The notes under the pieces: model-generated
Databases searched by the model: none
What the model saw: the letters and a program-made list of their open reading frames with translations, nothing else
What the model was told of the DNA's origin: nothing
Source of the DNA: Symsagittifera roscoffensis
Lineage: Eukaryota > Xenacoelomorpha > Acoela > Convolutidae
Direction of reading: 5' to 3'
NCBI RefSeq assembly: GCF_963678635.1
Contig: NC_087069.1
Coordinates: forward strand, 30,918,776-30,982,775
DNA length: 64,000 nucleotides
Translations under genes and position numbers: made by a program
In this document: one piece after another, positions 26,521-39,850 of the stretch
Position numbering within the stretch: position 1 is the stretch's first letter
How the letters are laid out: the number at the start of each line of letters is the position of its first letter

Positions 26521-27769
26521 TAACTTTTTTTGAAAAGCTCGAGAAATTAAGCTAAAACTCTCTGAAAAAGTCCTGTTCTCTGTTATAAGTCTTAGTAATG
26601 CATTCTGAAAATCTCGGGAAAAAATTCTGTCACAAGATCTGAGTCAAGATAGAAATCTCTTCATGTTAAACTAAAAACCTCTGATAATCCATGTCATCAG
26701 ATATAAGTCAAGTTAGAAATCTCATTGAGTTAAGCTAGAAGTCTCTGAGAAAAACTGTCACGAGATCTAATTTATTTTGGAAAGCTCGAGAAATTAAGCT
26801 AAAAATCTCTGATAATTCCTGTTCCCTGATATAACTTTTGATAATGTATGCTGAAAATCTCGAGAAAAAATTCTGTCAAGGGATCTAAGTCAAGTTAGAA
26901 ACCTCAATAAATTAAGCTAGAAGACTGTGAGATTTTCTGTCATCAGATGTAAGTCAAGTTAGAAATCTCATTGAGTTAAGCTAGAAGTCTCTGAGAAAAA
27001 CTGTCACGAGATCTGTTTTTTTTTGGAAAGCTCGCGAAATTAAGCTAAAAATCTCTGATAATTCCTGTTCCTTGATATAACTCTCGATATCGTATGCTGA
27101 AAATCTCGGGAAAAAATTCTGTCACGAGATCTAAGTCAAGTGAGATTTTCTGTCACCAGATGTAAGTTAAGTTAGAAATCACATTGATTTAAGCTAGAGG
27201 TCTCAGAGAATGCCTGTCACAACATTCAAGTCAAGCTAGAAGTCCTTCAGTTAAACTAAAATCATCCGATATTCCATGTCACCAGATGAAAGTCAAATTA
27301 AAAATCTCATTGAGTTAAGCTAGAAGTCTCTGAGAATAAATGTCACAAGATCCAAGTCAAGTTAGAAATCTCTTTAAGTTAAACAAAACATATGTTAATC
27401 CATGTCACCAGATGTAAGTCAAGATAGAAATCTCATTGAGTTAGGCTAGAAGTGTCGGAGAATAACTGTCACCAGATCTATGTTATATTGGAAAGCTCGA
27501 GAAATTAAGCAATTAAGCCAAAAATCTCATGTTCCCTGATATAAATCTTGATAATGTGAGCTAGAAATCACGGGAAAAATCCTGTCACGAGATCTAACTC
27601 AAGTTAGAAATCTAAATAATTTTAGCTAGAAGACTCTTGTCACCAGATATAAGTCAAGTTAGAATTCGCATTTAGTTAAACTAGAAGTCAAGATAGAAAT
27701 ATCGATAACTTAAGCTGGAAGACTCTGAGATTTTCTGTCACCAGATGTAAATTAAGTTGGAAATCTCAA

Positions 27770-30620
27770 TGAGTTAGGCTAAAAGTCTCTGAGAATAACT
27801 GTCACGAGATCTAACTAATTTTGGAAAGCTCGAGAAATTAAGCTAAAACTCTCTGAAAAAGTCCTGTTCTCTGTTATAAGTCTTAATAATGTATTCTGAA
27901 AATCTCGGGAAAAAATTCTGTCACGAGATCTAAGTCAAGTTAGAAATCTCGATAATTAAAGCTAGAACACTGTGAGATTTTCTGTCACCAGATGTAAGTT
28001 AAGTTAGAAGTCTCGATGAGTTAGGCTAACAATCTCTTAAAATTCCTGTCACGAGATCTGACTCAAGTTAGAAATCTCAATAATTTTAGCTAGAAGACTC
28101 TGTTAATTTCTGTCACCAGATATAAGTCAAGTTAGAATTCGCATTTAGTTAAACTAGAAGTCAAGATAGAAATATCGATAATTTAAGCTGGAAGACTCTG
28201 AGATTTTCTGTCACCAGATGTAAGCTAAGTTGGAAATCTCAATGAGTTAAGCTAAAAGTCTCTGTGAATAACTGTCACGAGATCTAACTTTTTTTGGAAA
28301 GCTCGAGAAATTAAGCTAAAACTCTCTGAAAAAGTCCTGTTCTCTGTTATAAGTCTTGGTAATGTATTCTGAAAATCTCGGGAAAAAATTCTGTCACGAG
28401 ATCTAAGTCAAGTTAGAAATCTCGATAATTAAAGCTAGAACACTGTGAGATTTTCTGTCACCAGATGTAAGTTAAGTTAGAAGTCTCGATGAGTTAGGCT
28501 AACAATCTCTTAAAATTCCTGTCACGATATCAATGTCATTTTAGAAATCTCGATAAGGTAGGCTAAGCTCTCTGAAAACAAATCTGTCACCAGATTTAAT
28601 TCAAGTTAAAAATCTCGATAAGTCAAGTTAGAAATCTCATTGAATTAAGCTACAAATCTCTGAGAATTTTGTCACAAGATCTGAGTCAAGATAGAAATCT
28701 CGTCATGTTAAACTAAAAACCTCTGATACTCCATGTCATCAGATGTAACCAAGTTAGAAATCTCATTGAGTTAAGCTAGAAGTCTCTGAGAAAAACTGTC
28801 ACGAGATCTGATTTATTTTGGAAAGCTCGAGAAATTAAGCTAAAAATTTCTGATAATTCCTGTTCCCTGATATAACTCTTGATAATGTATGCTAAAGATC
28901 TCGGGAAAAAATTCGTTCAAGAGATCTAAGTCAAGTTAGAAGCCTCGATTATTTAAGCTAGAAGACTGTGAGATTTTCTGTCACCAGATGTAAGTTAAGT
29001 TAGAAATCTCCTTGAGTTAAGCTAGAAGTCTCTGAGAATAAGTGTCACGAGATCTAATTTATTTTGGAAAGCTCGCAAAATTAAGCTAAAAATCTCTAAA
29101 AATTCCTGTTCCCTGATATAACTCTTGATAATGTATGCTAAAAATCTCGGGAAAAAATTCGTTCAAGAGATCTAAGTCAAGTTAGAAACCTCGATTATTT
29201 AAGCTAGAAGACTGTGAGATTTTCTGTCACCAGATGTAAGTTAAGTTAGAAATCTCCTTGAGTTAGGCTAAAAGTCTCTGAGAAAAACTGTCACGAGATC
29301 TAACTAATTTTGGAAAGCTCGAGAAATTAAGCTAAAACTCTCTGAAAAAGTCCTGTTCTCTGTTATAATTCTTAATAATGTATTCCGAAAATCTCGGGAA
29401 AAAATTCTGTCACGAGATCTAAGTCAAGTTAGAAATCTCGATAATTAAAGCTAGAACACTGTGAGATTTTCTGTCACCAGATAAAAGTTAAATTAGAAGT
29501 CTCGATGAGTTAGGCTAACAATCTCTTAAAATTCCTGTCACGAGATCTGACTCAAGTTAGAAATCTCAATAATTTTAGCTAGAAGACTCTGTTAATTTCT
29601 GTCACCAGATATAAGTCAAGTTAGATTTCGCATTTAGTTAAACTAGAAGTCAAGATAGAAATATCGATAATTTAAGCTGGAAAACTCTGAGATTTTCTGT
29701 CACCAGATGTAAGCTAAGTTGGAAATCTCAATGAGTTAAGCTAAAAGTCTCTGAGAATAACTGTCACGAGATCTCACTTTTTTTGGAAAGCTCGAGAAAT
29801 TAAGCTAAAACTCTCTGAAAAAGTCCTGTTCTCTGTTATAAGTCTTAGTAATGTATTCTGAAAACCTCGGGAAAAAATTCTGTCACGAGATCTAAGTCAA
29901 GTTAGAAATCTCGATAATTAAAGCTAGAACACTGTGAGATTTTCTGTCACCAGATGTAAGTTAAGTTAGAAGTCTCGATGAGTTAGGCTAACAATCTCTT
30001 AAAATTCCTGTCACGATATCAATGTCATTTTAGAAATCTCGATAAGGTAGGCTAAGCTCTCTGAAAAAAAAAAATCTGTCACCAGATTTAATTCAAGTTC
30101 AAAATATCGATAAGTCAAGTTAGAAATCTCATTGAATTAAGCTACAAATCTCTGAGAATTTTGTCACAAGATCTGAGTCAAGATAGAAATCTCGTCATGT
30201 TAAACTAAAAACCTCTGATACTCCATGTCATCAGATGTAAGTCAAGTTAGAAATCTCATTGAGTTAAGCTAGAAGTCTCTGAGAAAAACTGTCACGAGAT
30301 CTAATTTATTTTGGAAAGCTCGAGAAATTAAGCTAAAAATCTCTGATAATTCCTGTTCCCTGATATAACTCTTGATAATGCATGCTAAAAATCTCGGGAA
30401 AAAAATCGTTCAAGAGATCTAAGTCAAGTTAGAAACCTCGATTATTTAAGCTAGAAGACTGTGAGATTTTCTGTCACCAGATGTAAGTTAAGTTAGAAAT
30501 CTCCTTGAGTTAAGCTAGAAGTCTCTGGGAATAAGTGTCACGAGATCTAATTTATTTTGGAAAGCTCGCAAAATTAAGCTAAAAATCTCTAATAATTCCT
30601 GTTCCCTGATATAACTCTCG
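27770..30620. repeat. 1,489-bp tandem duplication
   Basis: About 1.36 kb (27,770-29,130) recurs at 29,259-30,620. Landmarks CTAACTAATTTTGGAAAGCT (27,811 and 29,300) and GTCACGATATCAATGTCATT (28,521 and 30,010) are both offset by 1,489 bp. The match is close, with a few indels such as a longer A-run near 30,065. The short segment between the copies duplicates part of the unit's own end. Confidence 0.88.
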
Positions 30621-31479
30621 ATAATGTATGCTGAAAATCTCGGGAAAAAATTCTGTCAAGAAATCTAAGTCAAGTTAGAAACCTCGATAATTTAAGCTAG
30701 AATACTGTGAGAATTTCTGTCACCAGATGTAAGTTAAGTTAGAAATCTCATTGAGTTAAGCTAGAAGTCTCTGAGAATAAGTGTCACGAGATCTATGTTT
30801 GGTGGAAAGCTCGAGAAATTAAGCTAAAGTTCTCTGAAAGTCCCTGTTCCCTGATATAACTCTTGATAATGAAAGCTAGAAATCTCGGCAAAAACCTATC
30901 ACCAGATCTAATTCAAGTTAGAAATCTCGATAATTTTAGCTAGAAGACTCTGATAGTTTCTGTCAACAGCTATAAGTCAAGTTAGAAATCGCATTTAGTT
31001 AAGTTAGAAGTCAAGATGAAGATATCGACAATTTATGCTAGAAGACTCTGAGATTCTCTGTCACCAGATGTAGGTTACGTTGGAAATCTCTTTGAGTTAA
31101 GCTAAAAGTCTCTGAGAAAATCTGTCACGGGATCTAATTTATTTTGCAAAGCTCGCAAAATTAAGCTAACACTCTCTGAAAACTCCTGTTCCCTGATATA
31201 AGTCTTGATAATGTATGCTGAAAATCTCGGGAAAAAATTCTGTCAAGAGATCTAAGTCAAGTTAGAAACCTCGATAATTTAAGCTAGAAGACTGTGAGAT
31301 TCTCTGTCATCAGATGTAGGTTAAGTTGGAAATCTCTTTGAGTTAAGCTAAGAGTATCTGAGAAAAATTGTCACGGGATCTAATTTATTTTGGAAAGCTC
31401 GCGAAATTAAGCTAAAAATCTCTGATAATTCCTGTTCCTTGATATAACTCTTGATAATGTATGCTGAAAATGTCGGGAA

Positions 31480-33418
31480 AAAATTCTGTCAAGAGATCTA
31501 AGTCAAGTTAGAAACCTCGATAATTTAAGCTAGAAGACTGTGAGATTTTCTGTCGCCAGATATAAGTTAAGTTAGAAATCTCATTGAGTTAAGCTAGAAG
31601 TCTCTGAGAATAAGTGTCACGAGATCTATGTTTGGTGGAAAGCTCGAGAAATTAAGCTAAAGTTCTCTGAAAGTCCCTGTTCCCTGATATAACTCTTGAT
31701 AATGAAAGCTAGAAATCTCGGCAAAAACCTATCACCAGATCTAATTCAAGTTAGAAATCTCGATGATTTTAGCTAGAAGACTCTGATAGTTTCTGTCACC
31801 AGCTATAAGTCAAGTTGGAAATCGCATTTATTTAAGCTAGAAGTCAAGATGGAAATATCAATAATTTATGCTAGAAGACTGAGATTCTATCTCACCAGAT
31901 GTCGGTTAAGTTGGAAATCTCTTTGAGTTAAGCTAAAAGTCTCTGAGAAAAACTGTCACGGGATCTAATTTATTTTGCAAAGCTCGCGAAATTAAGCTAA
32001 AACTCTCTGAAAACTCCTGTTCCCTGATATAAGTCTTGATAATGTATGCTGAAAATCTCGGGAAAACATTCTGTCAAGAGATCTAAGTCAAGTTAGAAAC
32101 CTCGATAATTTAAGCTAGAAGACTGTGAGATTCTCTGTCATCAGATGTAGGTTAATTTGGAAATCTCTTTGAGTTAAGCTAAAAGTCTCTGAGAAAAACT
32201 GTCACGGGATCTAATTTATTTTGCAAAGCTCGCAAAATTAAGCTAAAACTTTCTGAAAGCTCCTGTTCCCTGATATAAGTCTTGATAAAGTATGCTCAAA
32301 ATCTCGGAAAAAAATTCTGTATTCAGATCTAAGTCAATTTAAAAATCTAGATGAATTAAGCTGGAAGACTCTCAGAATTTCTGTCATCAGATGTAAGTCA
32401 CGCAAGAATTCTCATTGAGTTAAGATAGAAATCTCTGACAATGCCTGTCACGAAAGTCAAGGTAGAAATCTCAATAAGTTAGGCAAGAAATCTCTGAAAA
32501 TTATTGTCACGAGATCTAAGTCAAGTTAGAAACCTCGATAATTTAAGCTAGAAGACTGTGAGATTTTCTGTCGCCAGATATAAGTTAAGTTAGAAATCTC
32601 ATTGAGTTAAGCTAGAAGTCTCTGAGAATAAGTGTCACGAGATCTATGTTTGGTGGAAAGCTCGAGAAATTAAGCTAAAGTTCTCTGAAAGTCCCTGTTC
32701 CCTGATATAACTCTTGATAATGAAAGCTAGAAATCTCGGCAAAAACCTATCACCAGATCTTATTCAAGTTAGAAATCTCGATGATTTTAGCTAGAAGACT
32801 CTGATAGTTTCTGTCACCAGCTATAAGTCAAGTTGGAAATCGCATTTATTTAAGCTAGAAGTCAAGATGGAAATATCAATAATTTATGCTAGAAGACTGA
32901 GATTCTATCTCACCAGATGTCGGTTAAGTTGGAAATCTCTTTGAGTTAAGCTAAAAGTCTCTGAGAAAAACTGTCACGGGATCTAATTTATTTTGCAAAG
33001 CTCGCGAAATTAAGCTAAAACTCTCTGAAAACTCCTGTTCCCTGATATAAGTCTTGATAATGTATGCTGAAAATCTCGGGAAAAAATTCTGTCAAGAGAT
33101 CTAAGTCAAGTTAGAAACCTCGATAATTTAAGCTAGAAGACTGTGAGATTCTCTGTCATCAGATGTAGGTTAATTTGGAAATCTCTTTGAGTTAAGCTAA
33201 AAGTCTCTGAGAAAAACTGTCACGGGATCTAATTTATTTTGCAAAGCTCGCGAAATTAAGCTAAAACTTTCTGAAAGCTCCTGTTCCCTGATATAAGTCT
33301 TGATAAAGTATGCTCAAAATCTCGGAAAAAAATTCTGTATTCAGATCTAAGTCAATTTAAAAATCTAGATGAATTAAGCTGGAAGACTCTCAGAATTTCT
33401 GTCATCAGATGTAAGTCA
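31480..33418. repeat. 1,018-bp tandem duplication
   Basis: ATCTATGTTTGGTGGAAAGC at 31,624 and 32,642, and ATTCAGATCTAAGTCAATTT at 32,321 and 33,339, share an offset of exactly 1,018 bp. Similarity begins near 31,480/32,500 and stops near 32,400/33,418. The second copy is itself part of a 1,431-bp duplication. Confidence 0.9.
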
Positions 33419-35114
33419 AGTTAGAAGTCTCATTGAGTTAAGCTAGAAATCTCTGAAAATTCCTGTCACGAGATCTAAGTCAAGCTAGAAATCTCGATAA
33501 TTTAAGCTAGAAAACTCTGAGATTTTCTGTCATCAGATGTAAGTTAAGTTAGAAGTCTCATTGAGTTAAGTTAGAAGTCCCAGAGAATTCCTGTCACAAC
33601 ATCCAAGTCAAGTTAGAAGTCTCTTTAAGTTAAACTAAAAACATCCCATGATCCATGTCACCAGATGTAAGTCAAGTAAGAATTCGCATTTAGTTAAACT
33701 AGAAGTCAAGATAGAAATATCGATAATTTAAGCTGGAAGACTCTGAGATTTTCTGTCACCAGATGTAAGCTAAGTTGGAAATCTCAATGAGTTAAGCTAA
33801 AAGTATCTGAGAAAAATTGTCACGGGATCTAATTTATTTTGGAAAGCTCGCGAAATTAAGCTAAAAATCTCTGATAATTCCTGTTCCTTGATATAACTCT
33901 TGATAATGTATGCTGAAAATGTCGGGAAAAAATTCTGTCAAGAGATCTAAGTCAAGTTAGAAACCTCGATAATTTAAGCTAGAAGACTGTGAGATTTTCT
34001 GTCACCAGATATAAGTTAAGTTAGAAATCTCATTGAGTTAAGCTAGAAGTCTCTGAGAATAAGTGTCACGAGATCTATGTTTGGTGGAAAGCTCGAGAAA
34101 TTAAGCTAAAGTTCTCTGAAAGTCCCTGTTCCCTGATATAACTCTTGATAATGAAAGCTAAAAATCTCGGCAAAAACCTATCACCAGATCTAATTCAAGT
34201 TAGAAATCTCGATGATTTTAGCTAGAAGACTCTGATAGTTTCTGTCACCAGCTATAAGTCAAGTTGGAAATCGCATTTATTTAAGCTAGAAGTCAAGATG
34301 GAAATATCAATAATTTATGCTAGAAGACTGAGATTCTCTCTCACCAGATGTCGGTTAAGTTGGAAATCTCTTTGAGTTAAGCTAAAAGTCTCTGAGAAAA
34401 ACTGTCACGGGATCTAATTTATTTTGCAAAGCTCGCGAAATTAAGCTAAAACTCTCTGAAAACTCCTGTTCCCTGATATAAGTCTTGATAATGTATGCTG
34501 AAAATCTCGGGAAAAAATTCTGTCAAGAGATCTAAGTCAAGTTAGAAACCTCGATAATTTAAGCTAGAAGACTGTGAGATTCTCTGTCATCAGATGTAGG
34601 TTAATTTGGAAATCTCTTTGAGTTAAGCTAAAAGTCTCTGAGAAAAACTGTCACGGGATCTAATTTATTTTGCAAAGCTCGCGAAATTAAGCTAAAACTC
34701 TCTGAAAGCTCCTGTTCCCTGATATAAGTCTTGATAAAGTATGCTCAAAATCTCGGAAAAAAATTCTGTATTCAGATTTAAGTCAATTTAAAAATCTCGA
34801 TGAATTAAGCTGGAAGACTCTCAGAATTTCTGTCATCAGATGTAAGTCAAGTTAGAAGTCTCATTGAGTTAAGCTAGAAATCTCTGAAAATTCCTGTCAC
34901 GAGATCTAAGTCAAGCTAGAAATCTCGATAATTTAAGCTAGAAAACTCTGAGATTTTCTGTCATCAGATGTAAGTTAAGTTAGAAGTCTCATTGAGTTAA
35001 GTTAGAAGTCCCAGAGAATTCCTGTCACAACATCCAAGTCAAGTTAGAAATCTCTTTAAGTTAAACTAAAAACATCCCATGATCCATGTCACCAGATGTA
35101 AGTCAAGTAAGAAA
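32500..35114. repeat. 1,431-bp tandem duplication overlapping the 1,018-bp one
   Basis: ATCTATGTTTGGTGGAAAGC (32,642 and 34,073) and the ATTCAGAT landmark (33,339 and 34,770) share an offset of 1,431 bp. The copies run from about 32,500 to 33,683 and from about 33,940 to 35,114. An extra earlier copy of the TATGTTTGGTGG monomer at 30,791 (833 bp before 31,624) shows that the block was already being shuffled. Confidence 0.88.
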
Positions 35115-36354
35115 TCTCATTGAGTTAAGCTGGAAGTCTCTGAGAACAAGTGTCACAAGATCTAAATTAATTTGGAAAGCTCGAGAAATTAAGCAATTAA
35201 GCTAAAAAATCTCATGTTCCCTGATATAAGTCTTTATAATGTAAGCTAGAAATCGCGGGAAAAAATCCTGTCGCGAGATCAAAGTCAATTTAAAAATCTC
35301 GAAAATTTAAGCTGGAATACTTTGAGAATTTCTGTCACCAGATGTAAGTCAAGTTAGCAGTCTCATTGAGTTAAGCTAGAAATTTCCGAAAACTCCTGTC
35401 ACGAGATCTAAGTCAAGTTAGAAATCTCTTTAATTTAAACTGTCACCAGATGTGAGGTTAGATAGAAATCTCATTGAGTTAAGCTAGAAATCTCTGACAA
35501 TTCCTGTCACGCGATCTAAGTTAATTTGGAAAGCTCGAGAAATTAAGCTAAAACTCTCTGAAAGTTCCTGTTCCCTGATATAAGTCTTGATAATGTATGC
35601 TGAAAGTCTCGGGAAAAAATTCTGTCACCAGATCTAAGTCACGTAAGAAATCTCAGTTAGTTAACCTAGAAATCTCTGAAAATTCCTGTCACGAGATCTA
35701 AGTCAAGTTGGAAATCTCTTCAAGTTAAACTAAAAACCTTTGAGAATCCTTGTCTCCAGATGTAGGTCAAGTTAGAAATCTCATTGAGTTAAACTAGAAG
35801 TCTCTGAAAATTCATGTCACGAGATCTAAGTTGTGTTGAAAAGCTCGAGAAAATAAGCTAAAAATCTATGAAAGTCACTTTTCTCTGATATAGGTCTTGA
35901 TATTGTAAGCTAGATGTCTCGGGAAAAAAACCTGTCACGAGATCTAACTCAAAGTAGAAACCTCATTGAGTTAGGCTAGAAGACTCTGATAATTCCTGCC
36001 ACCAGTTATAACTCAAGTTAGAAATCTCATTGAGTTAAGCTAGAAATCTCTGAAAATTTCTGTCACAAGATTTGAGTCAAGTTAGAAATCTCTTCAAGGT
36101 AAACTAAAAACCTCTGAGAATCCTTGTCTACAGATGTAGGTCAAGTTAGAAATCTCATTGAGTTAGCCAGACGTCTCTGAAAATTCATGTCACGAGATCT
36201 AAGTTATATGGAAAGCTCGAGAAATTAAGCTAAAAATCTACGAACGTTTCCCGATATAAGTCTTGATATTGTAAGCTAGATGTCTTGGGAAAAAATCCTG
36301 TCACGAGATCTAACTCAAGTTAAAAACCTCATTGAGTTAAGCTAGAAACCTCTG

Positions 36355-37557
36355 AGAGTTTCTGTCACAAGTCTAAGTCAGCGTAGAAGTCTCGATGAGT
36401 TAGGCTAACAATCTCTTAAACTTCCTGTCACGAGATCTAAGTTATGTTGGAAAGCTCGAGAAACGAAGCCAAAGTTCTCCTGTTCCCTGATATAAGTCTT
36501 GATAATGTAAGCTAGAAATCTCGGGGGAAAATCCTGTCAAAAGATATGAGTCTAGTTAGAAATCTCTTTAAGTTGAACTAAAAACCCCCGAGAATCCCTA
36601 TCACCAGATGGAAGTCGACTTAGCAATCTCTTTCAGTTAAGCTAGATGTCTCTGAGAATTCCTGTCACAAGATCTAACTTATAGTGGAAAGCTCGAGTAA
36701 CGAAGCTAAAAACCTCCTGTTCCCTGATATAATTCTTGATAATGTAAGCTAGAAATCTCGGAAAAAGATCCTGTCACGAGATTTAACTCAAGTTAGAAAC
36801 CTCATTGATTCAAGCTAGAAATCTCTGAGAACTTCCGTCAGAAAATCTAAGTCAACTGAGAAGTCTCGATGATTAAAGCTAGAAGACTCTGAAAAATTCG
36901 GTCACCAGATATAAGTCAAGTTAGAAATCTCATTGAGTTAAGCTAGAGTTCTCTGAGAGTTTCTGTCACAAGTCTAAGTCAGCGTAGAAGTCTCGATGAG
37001 TTAGGCTAACAATCTCTTAAACTTCCTGTCACGAGATCTAAGTTATGTTGGAAAGCTCGAGAAACGAAGCCAAAGTTCTCCTGTTCCCTGATATAAGTCT
37101 TGATAATGTAAGCTAGAAATCTCGGGGGAAAATCCTGTCAAAAGAAATGAGTCAAGTTAGAAATCTCCTTAAGTTGAACTAAAAACCCCCGAGAATCCCT
37201 ATCACCAGATGGAAGTCGACTTAGCAATCTCTTTCAGTTAAGCTAGATGTCTCTGAGAATTCCTGTCACAAGATCTAACTTATAGTGGAAAGCTCGAGTA
37301 ACGAAGCTAAAAACCTCCTGTTCCCTGATATAAGTCTTGATAATGTAAGCTAGAAATCTCGGAAAAAGATCCTGTCACGAGATTTAACTCAAGTTAGAAA
37401 CCTCATTGATTCAAGCTAGAAATCTCTGAGAATTTCCGTCAGAAAATCTAAGTCAACTGAGAAGTCTCGATGAGTAAAGCTAGAAGACTCTGAAAAATTC
37501 CGTCACCAGATATAAGTCAAGTTAGAAATCTCATTGAGTTAAGCTAGAGTTCTCTGA
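36355..37557. repeat. 601-bp tandem duplication
   Basis: TCTGTCACAAGTCTAAGTCA at 36,361 recurs at 36,962 (offset 601 bp). Similarity holds across the whole unit, with only scattered single-base differences, down to AGCTAGAGTTCTCTGAG near 36,960 and 37,560. Confidence 0.9.
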
Positions 37558-39702
37558 GAATTCCTGTCACGAGATCTAATTCAAGTTCGAAGTCTGGATG
37601 AGTTAGGCTAGCAATCTCTTGAAATTCCTGCCACGAGATCTAATTCATATTAGAAATCTTGATAAGTTCAGCGAGAAATCTCGGGAAAAAATCCTGTCAC
37701 GAGATTTAACTCAAGTTAGAAACCTCATTGATTCAAGCTAGAAATCTCTGAGAAATTCCGTCAGAAAATCTAAGTCAAGTGAGAAGTCTCGATGAGTTAG
37801 GCTAGCAATTTCTTGAGATTGCTTCGACGAGATCTATGTCATGTTAGAAATCTTGGTTAAGCTAGAATTCTCAAGGAAATATTCTCGTCACTAGATCTAA
37901 TCAAGTTAGAATTCTCAATAATTTAAGCTAGAAATAACCGAGAGTTCCTTTCACCAGGATTAGGTCATGTTGAAAATCAAGATAACTTAAGCTAGAAGAC
38001 TCTGATAATTCCTGTCAAAAGATCTAAGTCAAGTTAGAAATCTCATTGAGTTAAGCTAGAACTCTCTGAGAATTTCTGTCACAAGATCCAAATCAAGTTG
38101 GAAAAATCTTTAAGTTAAACTAAAAACCTCTGACAATCAATGTCACCAAATGTATTTCAAGTTAGAAATCTCACTGAGTTAAGCTAGGAGTCTCTGAGAA
38201 TAACTGTCACGAGACCTAAGTTATTTTGGAAAGCTCGAGAAATTAAACTAGAACTCTCTGAAAATTCCTGTTCCCTGATGTAAGTCTTGATAACGTATGC
38301 TGAAAATATCGGGGAAAAAATCTGTCACCAGATCTAATTCAATTTAAAAATCTCGATAAGTTCAGCTGGAGATATTCTGGCATCAGATGTAAGTTAAGTT
38401 AGAAATCTCATTTAGTTGAGCTAGAAGTCTCAGAGAATTCCTGTCACAAGTTCCAAGTCAAGTTAGAAGTCTCTTTAAGTTAAACAAAAAACATTTGATA
38501 ATCCATGTCACCAGATGTAAGTCAAGTTAGCACCTCATTGAGTTAATCTAGAAATCTCTGAGAATTTCCGTCACAAATCTAAATCAAGTTAGAAGTCTCG
38601 ATGAGTTAGGCTAGCAATCTCTTAAAATTCCTGTCGCGATAACTATGTCATGTTAGAAATCTTGATAAGTTAGGCTAAGTTCTCTGGAAAAAAATCTGTC
38701 ACCAGATTTAAGTCATGTTAAAAATCTCGATAAGTTAAGCTAGACGACTCTGATAATTCCTGTCAAGAGATTTAACTCAAGTTAGAAATTTCATTGAGTT
38801 AAATTAGAAATCTCTGAAAATTACTGTCACGAGAGCTAAAGCAAGTTAGAAATCTCGATAATTTAAGCTAGAAGACTCTGAAAAAAATATGTCACCAGAA
38901 ATAAATCAAGTTAGAAATCTCGTTCAGTTAAGCTAGAGTTCTCTCAGAATTCCTGTCACGAGATCTGAGTCAAGTTCGAAGTCTCGATGAGTAGGGCTAG
39001 CAATCTCCCAAAATTCCTCTCACCAGATCTAAGTCATGTTAGAAATATTGTTAAAATAAGCTAGAAATCTAGTGAAAAAACCCTGTCACGAGATATAACT
39101 CAAGTTAGAAACCTCATTGATTCAAGCTAGAAATCTCTGAGAATTTCCGTCAGAAAATCTAAGTCAAGTGAGAAGTGTTAGGCTAGCAATATCTTGAGAT
39201 TGCTTCGTCGAGATCTATGTCATGTTAGAAATCTTGGTTAAGCTAGAATTCTCGGGGAATTATTCTTGTCACAAGATCTAATCAAGGTAGAATTCTCAAT
39301 AATTTAAGCTAGAAATAACTGAGAGTTCCTGTCAGCAGATTTAGGTCAAGTTAAAAATCAAGATAACTTAAGCTAGAAGACTCTGATAATTCCTGTAAAA
39401 AGATCTAAGTCAAGTTAGAAATCTAATTGAGTTAAGATAGAATTCTCTGAGAATTTCTGTCACAAGATCCAAATCAAATTGGAAAGTTCTTTAAGTTAAA
39501 CTAAAAACCTCTGATAATCAATGTCACCAAATGTAACTCAAGTTAGAAATCTCATCGAGTTAAGCTAGGATTCTCTGAGAATAACTGTTACGAGACCTAA
39601 GTTATTTTGGAAAGCTCGAGAAATTAAATTAAAACTCTCTGAAAGTTCATGTTCCCTGATGTAAGTCTTGATAACGTATGCTGCAAATCTCGGGGAAAAA
39701 AA

Positions 39703-39749
39703 TCAGTTTAAAAAACAATTTAAAAAATCAATTAAAAAATCAATTTTAA
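39703..39749. repeat. Low-complexity A/T insertion inside a monomer
   Basis: About 47 bp of short, imperfect units of the form CAATTTAAAAAAT replace the 10 bp TCTGTCACCA found at the equivalent place in the neighbouring copy (38,321-38,330). The change lengthens this HOR copy and shifts the local offset from 1,381 to about 1,419 bp. It looks like slippage or filler DNA at a repaired break. It carries no coding or regulatory signal that I recognise. Confidence 0.75.
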
Positions 39750-39850
39750 GATCTAAGTCAATTTAAAAATCTCGATAAGTTAAGCTGGAAGAGTCTGAGA
39801 TTTTCTGGCACCAGATGTAAGTTAAGTTAGAAATCTCATTGAGTTAAATT

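Larger units (their letters stand above)
1..39850. repeat. 64-bp satellite array, left arm
   Basis: This is an uninterrupted head-to-tail array of an A+T-rich satellite. The spacing of the GATCTA landmark at 1,101, 1,165 and 1,229 gives a monomer of exactly 64 bp. A typical monomer starts GATCTAAGTCAAGTTAGAAA, continues through CATTGAGTTAAGCTAGAAGT and ends near CCTGTCACGA. Every frame on both strands is repeatedly closed by stops, so it is non-coding. All monomers run in the same direction. Local organisation changes along the arm and is listed block by block below. The array ends at 39,850, where a Gypsy-type element interrupts it. Satellite identity is directly visible. A centromeric or pericentromeric location is only inference from size and higher-order structure. 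Confidence 0.97.
35115..39850. repeat. Mixed satellite block with 601-bp and 1,381-bp duplications
   Basis: The first 1.2 kb mixes monomers of both marker subtypes, including a short return of the TTTTCTCTGATATAGGTC type near 35,880. It is followed by a 601-bp tandem pair and then by a ~1.38-kb HOR (CTTGAGATTGCTTCG at 37,812 and 39,193) that is broken by the Gypsy-type insertion. No genes are seen. Confidence 0.85.

Noticed and set aside
1-39850. CRISPR-like regular spacing
   Set aside because: Repeats are contiguous head-to-tail monomers with no unique spacers, no leader and no cas genes, in a clearly eukaryotic context.
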